Source: CAYQTO01 sp964420455 (lineage in GTDB: Bacteria > Sumerlaeota > Sumerlaeia > SLMS01). From it: a stretch of DNA of 29,322 nucleotides. Numbering within the stretch: position 1 is the first letter of the stretch; every line of letters starts with the position of its first letter. Positions 22,676 through 29,322 of this stretch are shown here, in pieces. The translations under genes were made by a program, and so were the position numbers. The notes beneath the pieces are model-generated. The model had not been told where the DNA came from. It made no database searches and worked only from the letters and a program-made list of their open reading frames with translations. The stretch covers positions 1-29,322 of the forward strand of contig CAYQTO010000024.1 in the NCBI GenBank assembly GCA_964420455.1, written 5' to 3'.

Positions 22676-24403
22676 ATGCCCATCACCCCACAAGAGATCA
22701 CGCTGTTCCTTGTCGCGATCGCTTTGTTATTGGGAACGGCCCGGGTGCTGGGCGAGATCGCCCGCCGCCTCCACCAACCGGTGGTCCTGGGGGAAATCCT
22801 CGCCGGGGTGATCCTGGGTCCCACAATCCTTGGTCGTCTCGCGCCAGAGTTTTCCGCCACCCTCTTTCCCCCGATGCCCGAGGACCCCACCGCCGCCATC
22901 CCGGCGGTCGCCATCGCGCTCGAGGCGCTCTTCGTCCTTGCCGTCACGCTCTTCCTTCTTGTGGCGGGCATGGAGGTGGACCTGTCGCTCGCCTTCCGCC
23001 AGGGCAAGGCCGCCATCAGCGTCACCGCCTTTGGCATGACCATCCCCTTTGTCATGGGTTTCGCCCTCGCCTGGTACCTTCCCGGCCTGCTGATGGAGGT
23101 CCCCGAGGGCCGCGAATTCGTCTTCGCCCTCTTCTTCGCCACCGCCTTGTGCATCTCGGCGCTGCCCGTCATCGCCAAGATTCTCAAGGACATGAACCTC
23201 ATCAAGACAGACCTCGGGGCGATTGTGGTGGCGTCCGCGACGGTCAATGACCTGATCGGCTGGATCATCTTTGCGATCGTCCTCGGCCTGATGGGTGCGG
23301 GGAAGGGCTCCCTCGGCATCGAGATGGTGATCCTGCTGACGCTGGTGTTCACCGTGGGCATGCTGACCGTGGCGCGATGGGGGACGCACCGGTTCCTCCC
23401 CTGGCTCCAGGCGCACACCTCCTGGCCGGCGGGCGTCTTGAGTTTCGCTCTGGCGGCGGCGTTGCTGGCGGCGGCCTTCACCGAATGGCTCGGCATCCAC
23501 GCGATCTTCGGCGCCTTTCTCTTTGGCGTATGCCTGGGCGATTCACGTCACCTGCGCGAGCGCACCCGCGCCACGCTGGACCAGTTCATCTCCTTCATCT
23601 TCGCGCCGCTGTTCTTCGCCTCCATCGGACTCAAGGTCGATTTCCTCGCCAACTTCTCCCTCGTCCCGGTGGTGGTGGTACTGGTGATCGCCACGGTTGG
23701 CAAGATCGCCGGCTGCGTGCTGGGCGCGATGCTCGCCGGCATGGGCCGCAACGAGGCCCTCGCCATCGGCTTCGCCAAGAACGCCCGCGGTGCCATGGAG
23801 ATCATCCTCGGCCTCCTCGCCCTCCAGTACGGCCTGATCGACGACACCCTTTTCGTTGCGCTGGTGGTCATGGCCCTCGTCACGTCCATGCTCAGTGGCA
23901 CCCTCATGCAATGGGTCCTCAAACGGACGAAGCCCGTGTCCTTTCTCGATTACCTCAGTGCGAAGGGGTTCCTGGACCGGCTCGAGACGGAAGATCGGCA
24001 GGGGGCCATTTCCGCGCTCGCGACGAAGGCCGCGGAGGCAACGGGCCTCGATGCCCAGGCGGTCGCCCGGGAAGCGTGGGAACGGGAAGGCACGATGCCC
24101 ACCGGCCTCCCCAACGGCATCGCGATTCCCCACGCCCGGGTCGAGGGCCTCGCGAAACCAGTCGTCGCCCTTGCGCGCACGCTCGATGGGGTCGACTTCG
24201 ACGCGCCTGATGGAAGCCGCGCCAAACTCATCTTCCTCATCCTCACGCCAAAGGGCGACAGCTCCGCCCAGCTCGAGATTCTCTCGGGCATCGCCCGACT
24301 CGCCGGCTCGCCAGATCGCGTCGCCGACCTGGTCAACGCCAAATCATTTACCGAGATGCTGGCGCTCCTTCGCTCGGATGCGGCGGAGGAGGGGGCTCAC
24401 TGA
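22676..24403 (+). CDS. Cation/proton antiporter (CPA2, KefB-like) with C-terminal PTS EIIA domain
   Basis: The protein has 575 residues. Residues 1-415 are a monovalent cation:proton antiporter with about 12 membrane segments. The ion-binding pair in SATVNDLIGW is Asn191-Asp192; ND rather than DD is usually linked to electroneutral exchange. KNARGAMEIILG (368-379) is the arginine-bearing region. Residues about 423-570 form a fructose-type phosphotransferase EIIA domain; the phosphorylated His should be His486 in GLPNGIAIPHAR. The fusion implies that the ion exchanger is tuned by the phosphotransferase state or by nitrogen-PTS. No EI or HPr gene is nearby. ATG 22676 follows GGGGG. The tail overlaps the secreted-protein gene (convergent) by 56 bases. 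Confidence 0.93.
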   Translation: MPITPQEITLFLVAIALLLGTARVLGEIARRLHQPVVLGEILAGVILGPTILGRLAPEFSATLFPPMPEDPTAAIPAVAIALEALFVLAVTLFLLVAGMEVDLSLAFRQGKAAISVTAFGMTIPFVMGFALAWYLPGLLMEVPEGREFVFALFFATALCISALPVIAKILKDMNLIKTDLGAIVVASATVNDLIGWIIFAIVLGLMGAGKGSLGIEMVILLTLVFTVGMLTVARWGTHRFLPWLQAHTSWPAGVLSFALAAALLAAAFTEWLGIHAIFGAFLFGVCLGDSRHLRERTRATLDQFISFIFAPLFFASIGLKVDFLANFSLVPVVVVLVIATVGKIAGCVLGAMLAGMGRNEALAIGFAKNARGAMEIILGLLALQYGLIDDTLFVALVVMALVTSMLSGTLMQWVLKRTKPVSFLDYLSAKGFLDRLETEDRQGAISALATKAAEATGLDAQAVAREAWEREGTMPTGLPNGIAIPHARVEGLAKPVVALARTLDGVDFDAPDGSRAKLIFLILTPKGDSSAQLEILSGIARLAGSPDRVADLVNAKSFTEMLALLRSDAAEEGAH

Positions 24404-26294
24404 GTTCCGCCCCGGCGGGCGAGATCCCCATCACCTCCGCCAGCCGCGCCTCCATCTGGGCGATCCGCCTCTCATCTTCGCTCGCACGCGCCAGAACGAG
24501 GCCCCAGCGTGTGGCGAGCTCCCTCAACTCCGGCAGGTCCTCCGGAGAAATGAGCCGCAGTCCCTCGAGCTCGTCCATCAACCGAATCGCCGAACCCGGA
24601 TTATTACCCGTCTCCCAGAGATAGGCCGCCCTGAGCAACTGGCGGATGTAGTACTCGCGAGAGACGCGCTGGCGCCCCGCCGTGTCCTCGATCCGCCCGC
24701 TGGTCCGAATTCCCGGGTTCGCACCGGGCCTCACCGCGTAGTCGAATATCGGCATCACGAGTGGGCGGTACGCCGTGTCAAAGTGATGAAAAAGGAATTC
24801 CGTGGAGGCGTCCGCAAGATTCGGACTGCCTGACATTCGCATCTTCACGAGCCGGTCGTACTGGACGCGCCGCAGCATGTCGTCGTCCACGGCGATCGCC
24901 TCGATACTCCGCGCCTTCTCCTCGTAGAGGGGCGAGTACTGGACATTCCGAAATTCCTCCATGAACGCCCGGAATCGTATATACGGCTCGAGGTGGGCCC
25001 CCTGGTGCTCGGCCGCCTGCAGGCGCCGGAGGCAATCGTAGGCGGCATCGGCCACTTGCCGCGGGGGGTCGTCGCCGAGAAATCGCGGGAGGGCTTCCCC
25101 AATGGCCTCGAACTCCTCCTCGGTATAGACAGGGTCCACGTCGTGCCCCTCCTCGCGCATGTCCGCCACAAGGCGGTTGTACTCATCCCAGTGGCGGTGG
25201 ACGATGGCATTTTGGAGGGCCATCGGGCCGGCGATGGCCAGGAAGCGGTCCAGGGGAAGCAGTTCCCGGGCGCGATCGACCTTGCGGTCCGCCGCGGCCC
25301 AGAACTCCCGCGCCGCCGAGGAGTGGAAGCGCCATTCCGGGTGTTCATCAATACGGCCCAGTTCCGGCTGGAGGAACGCCGCCACCCAAGCCTCGGAGAT
25401 GGCGCGCGTCCCCTTGATCAATTCCTCGCCGTGGAGACCCGGCCGGGCGCTCAACCGGTCGAACACCACCCGCGGATTCTTGTCACCGGCACTTTCGGCC
25501 CATGCGCAGAGGGCCAGCGAGCGGCCAGATACCCGTGAAAACGGCATGGTTGTGCTTCGCTCGGCGACCTCCGACTCCTCCGCGGAAAGGTCGCGCAGTC
25601 GCGCCGAGAGGAGCCAGCCATCGGACTCCTGCCGGGCCTCCACGACGATCCGGTACCAGTTCAGCAGGGGGAGGCGCCCCAAGAGGACACCGGCCTCCTC
25701 GCGGGACGGCTTGACCCGGCCATCGAGCGGGCCGCGCATGAGGAGCGACGAGGCGATCTCCGGGGTGTCGTCCTCCCCCAACGTCCTGCGGTCGTGGGAC
25801 CCCACCGCCGCGAGGACCCCCTCGAGCTGAAACGTGGGGCGCGCGTCTTCGAAGAGGGACACGCCCGCGAGCACCTCGCCGCGGCCCGCCACATCCCAGA
25901 ACATCACATCGACGGCGACCGTGAAGGATGCTTCCCCCGCCACCTCCGCGAGAACATCCGGCAGGACCAGCAAGCGCGCGCCGCTCTGCAAGTCGAGGGG
26001 TTCCTTTGGCCAGGGCGGCATGGCCGGCCCCCAGCCCCGGGCACTTCCCCTGCCACCGCCCGGGGGCTCCGGTCCGGCCCAGTTGACCGCGTACTGATAG
26101 ACAGCGTCGGGAATGTCCTCGCTGAAGTCGAAATGCTCGCCCAGGAGTCGCCAGCCGTCCTCTTTGTTCGGGTCGTTCGTGCACGGAATCCCCTCCCCGA
26201 GGATCTCCGGCGGTTCCCACTTTTGCGGGTCCGCCGCCCCGGCCGAGGCTACCAGCAGCAGGGCAAGGGCCGCCTGTCTCCACCATCCACGCAT
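24348..26294 (-). CDS. Large secreted protein, unknown function
   Basis: From ATG 26294, preceded by the strong site GGGAGGAAACGA, the protein has 648 residues. The N-terminus has Trp/Arg-rich basic residues then ALALLLVASAGA, a good signal peptide cleaved near AGA-ADP. The middle (roughly residues 70-300) has alternating hydrophobic segments such as ASFTVAVDVMFWDVAGRG and LLNWYRIVVEARQ, reminiscent of a concanavalin-like sugar-binding domain. The C-terminal half is helical and charged (AAREFWAAADRKVDRARELL) and ends in a Pro-rich tail. I do not recognise a family. A longer reading from 26426 is rejected because it runs into the region before the signal. It is divergent from the second sigma gene. 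Confidence 0.8.
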   Translation of the reverse strand: MRGWWRQAALALLLVASAGAADPQKWEPPEILGEGIPCTNDPNKEDGWRLLGEHFDFSEDIPDAVYQYAVNWAGPEPPGGGRGSARGWGPAMPPWPKEPLDLQSGARLLVLPDVLAEVAGEASFTVAVDVMFWDVAGRGEVLAGVSLFEDARPTFQLEGVLAAVGSHDRRTLGEDDTPEIASSLLMRGPLDGRVKPSREEAGVLLGRLPLLNWYRIVVEARQESDGWLLSARLRDLSAEESEVAERSTTMPFSRVSGRSLALCAWAESAGDKNPRVVFDRLSARPGLHGEELIKGTRAISEAWVAAFLQPELGRIDEHPEWRFHSSAAREFWAAADRKVDRARELLPLDRFLAIAGPMALQNAIVHRHWDEYNRLVADMREEGHDVDPVYTEEEFEAIGEALPRFLGDDPPRQVADAAYDCLRRLQAAEHQGAHLEPYIRFRAFMEEFRNVQYSPLYEEKARSIEAIAVDDDMLRRVQYDRLVKMRMSGSPNLADASTEFLFHHFDTAYRPLVMPIFDYAVRPGANPGIRTSGRIEDTAGRQRVSREYYIRQLLRAAYLWETGNNPGSAIRLMDELEGLRLISPEDLPELRELATRWGLVLARASEDERRIAQMEARLAEVMGISPAGAELSEPPPPPHPSEGAPASR

Positions 26295-26461
26295 TCGTTT
26301 CCTCCCATCATTGATCAAGAACCGGATTGAACTTCTTGGTGCCCCGGGATGGCAATTCGGAAGGCAGGCGTTTACGGCAGGGCCAAACCGCGGATTCGCG
26401 ATAGTGGTCCCCTTGCGGAAGCCCACCTGCCCCGATTCGATCCGGAGCGCCCACCACCCGC

Positions 26462-27064
26462 GTGGCCCTCAGCGACGTCCCCCCCGATCTCGTCGAACGT
26501 TGCCGCTCCGGCGATGGAGAGGCCTTCGACGAGTTGTTCTCCCTCGTCTACGACGATATCTTTCGTTGGGCGTACTCCATGGTGCGCGACGAGGACGACG
26601 CCGGCGAGGTCGCCCAGGAATGCTTCATCCGCATCTTTCGCCATCTCCACCGGCTTGAGGACCCAAGAAAGTTCCCCCAGTGGGTCTCCCGACTCCTCGT
26701 TAACCAGACGAACACCTTTCGCGTAAAGCGCCGTCGCCACCAAACCGAGGAGCTCGAAGACGGGTTTGATGTGAAGGACGACGCCCTCCCTTTGCAGGGG
26801 ACGGCAGGCTCCACGCCCCGCAAGGCGGCCGAGCAAAACGAGATTCTGGAAAAAGTGAACGACGCCATCCGCGAACTCCCCCCGCGCCAGCGTACCGCCG
26901 TCCTGATGTTCGACGTTCAGGGCCACTCGATCCGCGAAATCGCCACCCAGCTCGGCTGCTCGGAAGGCGCGGTGAAGTTCAATATCTTCCAGGGGCGCCG
27001 AAAGCTTCGCGCGCTTCTTGAAACCTACGTCGACAAAGACGGAAATCTCAGCCTTCTGGAGTAG
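26462..27064 (+). CDS. ECF-type RNA polymerase sigma factor (second)
   Basis: The 200-residue protein starts at GTG 26462. No in-frame ATG comes early enough, and the region 2 domain begins at once (PPDLVERCRSGDGEAFDELF). Region 2 includes DDAGEVAQECFIRIFRHLHR; a charged linker follows. Region 4 has ELPPRQRTAVLMFDVQGHS then IREIATQLGCSEGAVKFNIF, a helix-turn-helix for the -35 element. The next gene starts seven bases after its stop and encodes a membrane protein, as expected of a sigma/anti-sigma pair. It is distinct in sequence from the sigma factor at 21862. Confidence 0.93.
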   Translation: MALSDVPPDLVERCRSGDGEAFDELFSLVYDDIFRWAYSMVRDEDDAGEVAQECFIRIFRHLHRLEDPRKFPQWVSRLLVNQTNTFRVKRRRHQTEELEDGFDVKDDALPLQGTAGSTPRKAAEQNEILEKVNDAIRELPPRQRTAVLMFDVQGHSIREIATQLGCSEGAVKFNIFQGRRKLRALLETYVDKDGNLSLLE

Positions 27065-27071
27065 CAATCCG

Positions 27072-27828
27072 ATGACGGGCGACCGCGACGACATCTACGA
27101 GCCCAACCACGAAGACCTCCCCGAAGGCTGGTCGCCGGAGCAGGAACGCGACGACGACTGGAAACGGATGGTGGTGCTGATGCGCGAGGCCGACCGGCCC
27201 TCGCCGCTGCTTCCCGCCCAGCGCGAGGCCGCACGCCTCGCCGTTCGCGATGCCCTCCGTCACGAGGGGCTGCTGCTCCCCTCCCCCGCCATGGCCCCCG
27301 TTCGAGACGATCTCGGGTTCATGGCCTGGCTGCGGCTTGCCCTTTTTGGTGGTGGGGCCGGGGGCCAGCTGCTCCGCGCGGGGGCCATCGGCACCCTGGC
27401 CTTTGTCATTGGCCTGAGGGCAAACGGGCCGGACCCCTCGGCGGACACGGCCCCGACGGAGGAATCCGTCACCGTTGCCGCCACGGAACCACGCGTCGCC
27501 GAGGAAACGGCGGCCCGGGCTCCCTCGACTCTTCGCACACCAGCACCGGCCCGCTCCCTCGGGAACACCCCCTTCGAAACCGCGGCCACCGATCAATCGG
27601 CGGACCCCGGGATGACCGCCGTCGCCGCCCTCGACGGCGCCACCAATTCCTCCACCTCCATCCCCCGGTCCGTCTGGCAGAACACCCCCTCCTCCTCCTG
27701 GACCATCCCCCAAGGGCAAGGCGCTGCCGTTCCCGTCGCGGCGGCCAGCTATGGCACCTTCGACGAACCCCGGCCGGACCTCGCCGCCATGGCCCTGGCC
27801 TTCTCCGGCCCACGGCCGTTCATGCTGG
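27072..27828 (+). CDS. Membrane protein N-terminal part, likely anti-sigma factor, cut by assembly gap
   Basis: Reads from ATG 27072, seven bases after the sigma stop, to the Ns: 252 codons. The cytoplasmic N-terminus is acidic (MTGDRDDIYEPNHEDLPEGW) with the REAARLAVRDALR helix. A membrane segment follows at about 100-117 (LLRAGAIGTLAFVIGL), then a long Ala/Thr/Pro/Ser-rich linker that would be periplasmic. That order is usual for an anti-sigma factor with a non-zinc N-terminal domain. The stretch after the gap (27839 onward) is in another frame relative to this one, consistent with missing bases. I regard both as one gene, with a TPR C-terminal domain. Confidence 0.75.
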
Positions 27829-27850
27829 NNNNNNNNNNCGCCATGGCCCT
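27785..27850. repeat. 12-bp direct repeat flanking the assembly gap
   Basis: CGCCATGGCCCT occurs at 27785-27796 and again at 27839-27850, directly after the Ns. A short tandem or low-complexity Ala/Pro-coding tract probably caused the assembler to break here. The true spacing between the copies is unknown. Confidence 0.6.
27829..27838. other. Assembly gap (10 N)
   Basis: Ten undetermined bases. The reading frame differs on the two sides, so the real length modulo three is not ten unless a frameshift exists. Missing sequence may be longer than shown. Confidence 0.95.
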
Positions 27851-28693
27851 CGAGCAGCTCAGGTCCTTAAGTTCTCCGTGCTGCTCGACAACGATCCGGC
27901 CAAGCTGGCGGACCTCCGCCGTGTCGAGGCCACCCTGGCCGACCTCGTCCGCGTCACCCAGTGGGACAACAGCCTCCACACCCGGTCCCTTCAGGAGCTT
28001 GGCCACGCGGAGGAGTTGCTCGCCGCGGGCCGGTACCACGACGCGATCGATGCCTTCGAGAACCTGGTGCGGCTGAACCCCGGATCTTCCCTCGCCTTTA
28101 TGGCGAATTTCCAGATGGGCCGCATCGCGCTGGAAAAGACCCAGGACTACGATCTGGCGTTCGGGGCGTTCAGCGAGGCCCTGCGGGACAGCCGGGCCCT
28201 TTCCGCCGCCCCCCACCACCGTAAATACCTGGAGGAACGGGTCACGATCCTCCGCGAGGGCCGGCCGGACAACTGGGCAACGGTCGGGAAGTGGCAGGAG
28301 GCCCAAAGGGCGGTCTCGGCCCCGGAGCGGCTCGCCTTGCTCCTCGAGGTCGTGGAGGAGACGCCGTCGCCGCTGCTGGCGGCGGAGGCGGCGGAGGCCA
28401 CGGCCCAAGTGCTCGTGGCGGACGTGGGCACCCGCCAGCTGGACCACCACGGGGCGATCCGCAGCCTCGGGCGCCGCGCCGACGCGTTGGACTCCGGCCC
28501 CGAAGCCGCGCGGATCTATGTCGCGCTTGCCGACATCGCGGCACACCGCAGCCAGAACCTCGGCGTCGCCATGGCCCTCTACAGACGCGCCCGCGAGGTC
28601 GGCCCCGACGCGGAAACCGCACGCACCATCGAATCAGCCCTAGGCGGAATTCTACGCCAGAGGGTCATCGGAATCCTCGCCGGCGAGGAGTGA
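27839..28693 (+). CDS. TPR-containing C-terminal part of the anti-sigma-like membrane protein
   Basis: Open from the gap to TGA 28691-28693 (about 284 codons), with no stop before the first Met-like codon at 27878, so I take it as the continuation of the gene at 27072. It holds helical repeats of TPR type, for example AEELLAAGRYHDAIDAFENL and the following LNPGSSLAFMANFQMGRIAL, then further helices rich in Ala and Glu (AAEAAEATAQVLVADVGTRQ). Putting a TPR array on the outer side of an anti-sigma protein would give it a protein- or envelope-sensing surface; that is inference. Confidence 0.72.
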   Translation, partial: RHGPRAAQVLKFSVLLDNDPAKLADLRRVEATLADLVRVTQWDNSLHTRSLQELGHAEELLAAGRYHDAIDAFENLVRLNPGSSLAFMANFQMGRIALEKTQDYDLAFGAFSEALRDSRALSAAPHHRKYLEERVTILREGRPDNWATVGKWQEAQRAVSAPERLALLLEVVEETPSPLLAAEAAEATAQVLVADVGTRQLDHHGAIRSLGRRADALDSGPEAARIYVALADIAAHRSQNLGVAMALYRRAREVGPDAETARTIESALGGILRQRVIGILAGEE

Positions 28694-28709
28694 TTCCGGG
28701 CGGACGTTC

Positions 28710-28741
28710 CCCGATCTCAGGGAAATCCCGCCAAGATCGGG
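28710..28741 (+). terminator. Stem-loop after the second sigma operon
   Basis: CCCGATCT (28710-28717) and AGATCGGG (28734-28741) form an 8-bp perfect stem, with a nested GGGA/TCCC in the loop. It sits 17 bases past the stop of the TPR gene. No T-run follows; TTGACA begins right after. It may be a Rho-aided terminator or an operator of the next gene. Confidence 0.35.
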
Positions 28742-28817
28742 TTGACAATAATGCCTCCGTTGGTTCCTCTCAATACAATCTCTAAATGGCATAAGAGCGG
28801 CCAAAGGGAGTCCGCCC

Positions 28818-29322
28818 ATGAATGGCACCCGCCGCCTGACCCCATCGGAAGCTCGCCGCTGCGTGGAATTCCTGCGCGTGTTGGGGATCGTCAGCCCCTC
28901 GCACCCGGTCCTGCGCGAGCGTGGCTACTTCACCCTTTTCCTCAACGGCGTCCAACCGTCGGAAATCTCCACCGGTGACATGCCGACGAGCGCCCAGGAG
29001 TTCCGCCAAACGATGCGCCTGCTCGGCGAGGCGGGAGTGGATCAACTCCGTGCGTTGATCGCCTCGACCCTCGGCCCCCAACACCCAGCGGAGACCAAGC
29101 GGGTCTCGCCCCCCTCCCGCGACATCATGCGGCCACGCGCCTCGAGCGCCAACATTCCCATGTCGCGCCTCCGTCGCGAGGCCCGCGCCGCGCTCGAGCG
29201 GGAAACACCCCACCCCCCCACCACCGCAGGCACCCATCCCACCTCCGCCGGAACCCACTCCACGCCTGAAACTCGAACCTCCTCCGAGACCCACCTCCGC
29301 CCATCCCTCCACGACGCCCCCC
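28818..29322 (+). CDS. Unrecognised protein, C-terminus beyond the window
   Basis: Open from ATG 28818, with AAGGGAG eight bases upstream, to the window edge: 168 codons and no stop. The first 85 or so residues look like a small helical domain: LTPSEARRCVEFLRVLGIV, then FTLFLNGVQPSEIS, then FRQTMRLLGEAGVDQLRALI. After that the sequence becomes Arg-rich (RRDIMRPRAS-like and MSRLRREARAALERE) and then Pro/Thr/His/Ser-rich. No family is recognised. A Pro/Thr tail suggests a linker toward a further domain outside the window. The TTGACA at 28742 with TACAAT at 28774 is spaced 26 bases, too far for a normal sigma-70 promoter. Confidence 0.65.
   Translation, partial: MNGTRRLTPSEARRCVEFLRVLGIVSPSHPVLRERGYFTLFLNGVQPSEISTGDMPTSAQEFRQTMRLLGEAGVDQLRALIASTLGPQHPAETKRVSPPSRDIMRPRASSANIPMSRLRREARAALERETPHPPTTAGTHPTSAGTHSTPETRTSSETHLRPSLHDAP

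Noticed and set aside
28742..28779. TTGACA plus TACAAT promoter before the last gene
   Set aside because: Spacing is 26 bases, too long for sigma-70; other -10 choices match poorly.
1..29322. CRISPR arrays, tRNA or rRNA genes, insertion sequences
   Set aside because: No regularly spaced repeats, cloverleaf or rRNA signatures, transposase motifs or terminal inverted repeats were seen.

Overview
The window is 29.3 kb of GC-rich (roughly two-thirds G+C by eye), gene-dense bacterial chromosome with one scaffold gap of ten Ns (27829-27838). An lpxK gene, a Wzz-type chain-length protein, a lipoprotein and a pseudopilin point to a Gram-negative, LPS-making cell. TPR scaffolds, prepilin-like proteins and ECF sigma/FecR modules recall little-cultured lineages such as Sumerlaeota or Hydrogenedentota, or the Planctomycetes sphere. 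That placement is a guess: there is no rRNA or other strong phylogenetic marker here.

Layout. (1) 1-5413 is an envelope and polysaccharide region: a truncated Wzz-like protein (-), a membrane histidine kinase, a methyltransferase and a GT4 glycosyltransferase (the last three overlapping on +), then lpxK (-). (2) 5426-14394 holds metabolism and RNA modification: gluQ (-), argG, a TPR protein, a lipoprotein, tyrA, a 16S rRNA A1408 methyltransferase homologue of the KamB/NpmA aminoglycoside-resistance family, a divergent DUF371 fusion protein (-), and an archaeal-type tRNA-guanine transglycosylase catalytic domain. (3) 14425-15385 is a cobalamin riboswitch whose only downstream gene is a type II secretion-like pseudopilin. 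(4) 22494 down to 15393 (all -) is a chain of an ECF sigma factor, a FecR-type membrane protein with a very large exported domain, and two ATPase/permease ABC pairs, with a 13-bp perfect hairpin between the FecR gene and the ABC genes. (5) 22676-24403 is a cation/proton antiporter fused to a PTS EIIA domain, convergent with a large secreted protein (-). (6) 26462-28693 is a second ECF sigma gene followed by a membrane protein with TPRs, split by the assembly gap. The window ends inside an unrecognised small-domain protein (28818 onward).

The most noteworthy parts are the RNA-modification block at 11578-14394 and the cobalamin riboswitch in front of a lone pseudopilin. In the RNA-modification block, a resistance-type rRNA methyltransferase homologue sits next to two genes of archaeal flavour whose start codons overlap. 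A third observation is a dispersed octamer, GTATAGAC, found nine times on the two strands where base composition predicts fewer than one, several times through codons that are otherwise rare in such DNA. Together with gluQ, at least three nearby proteins are recognisable RNA-modifying enzymes, and the DUF371 fusion may be a fourth.
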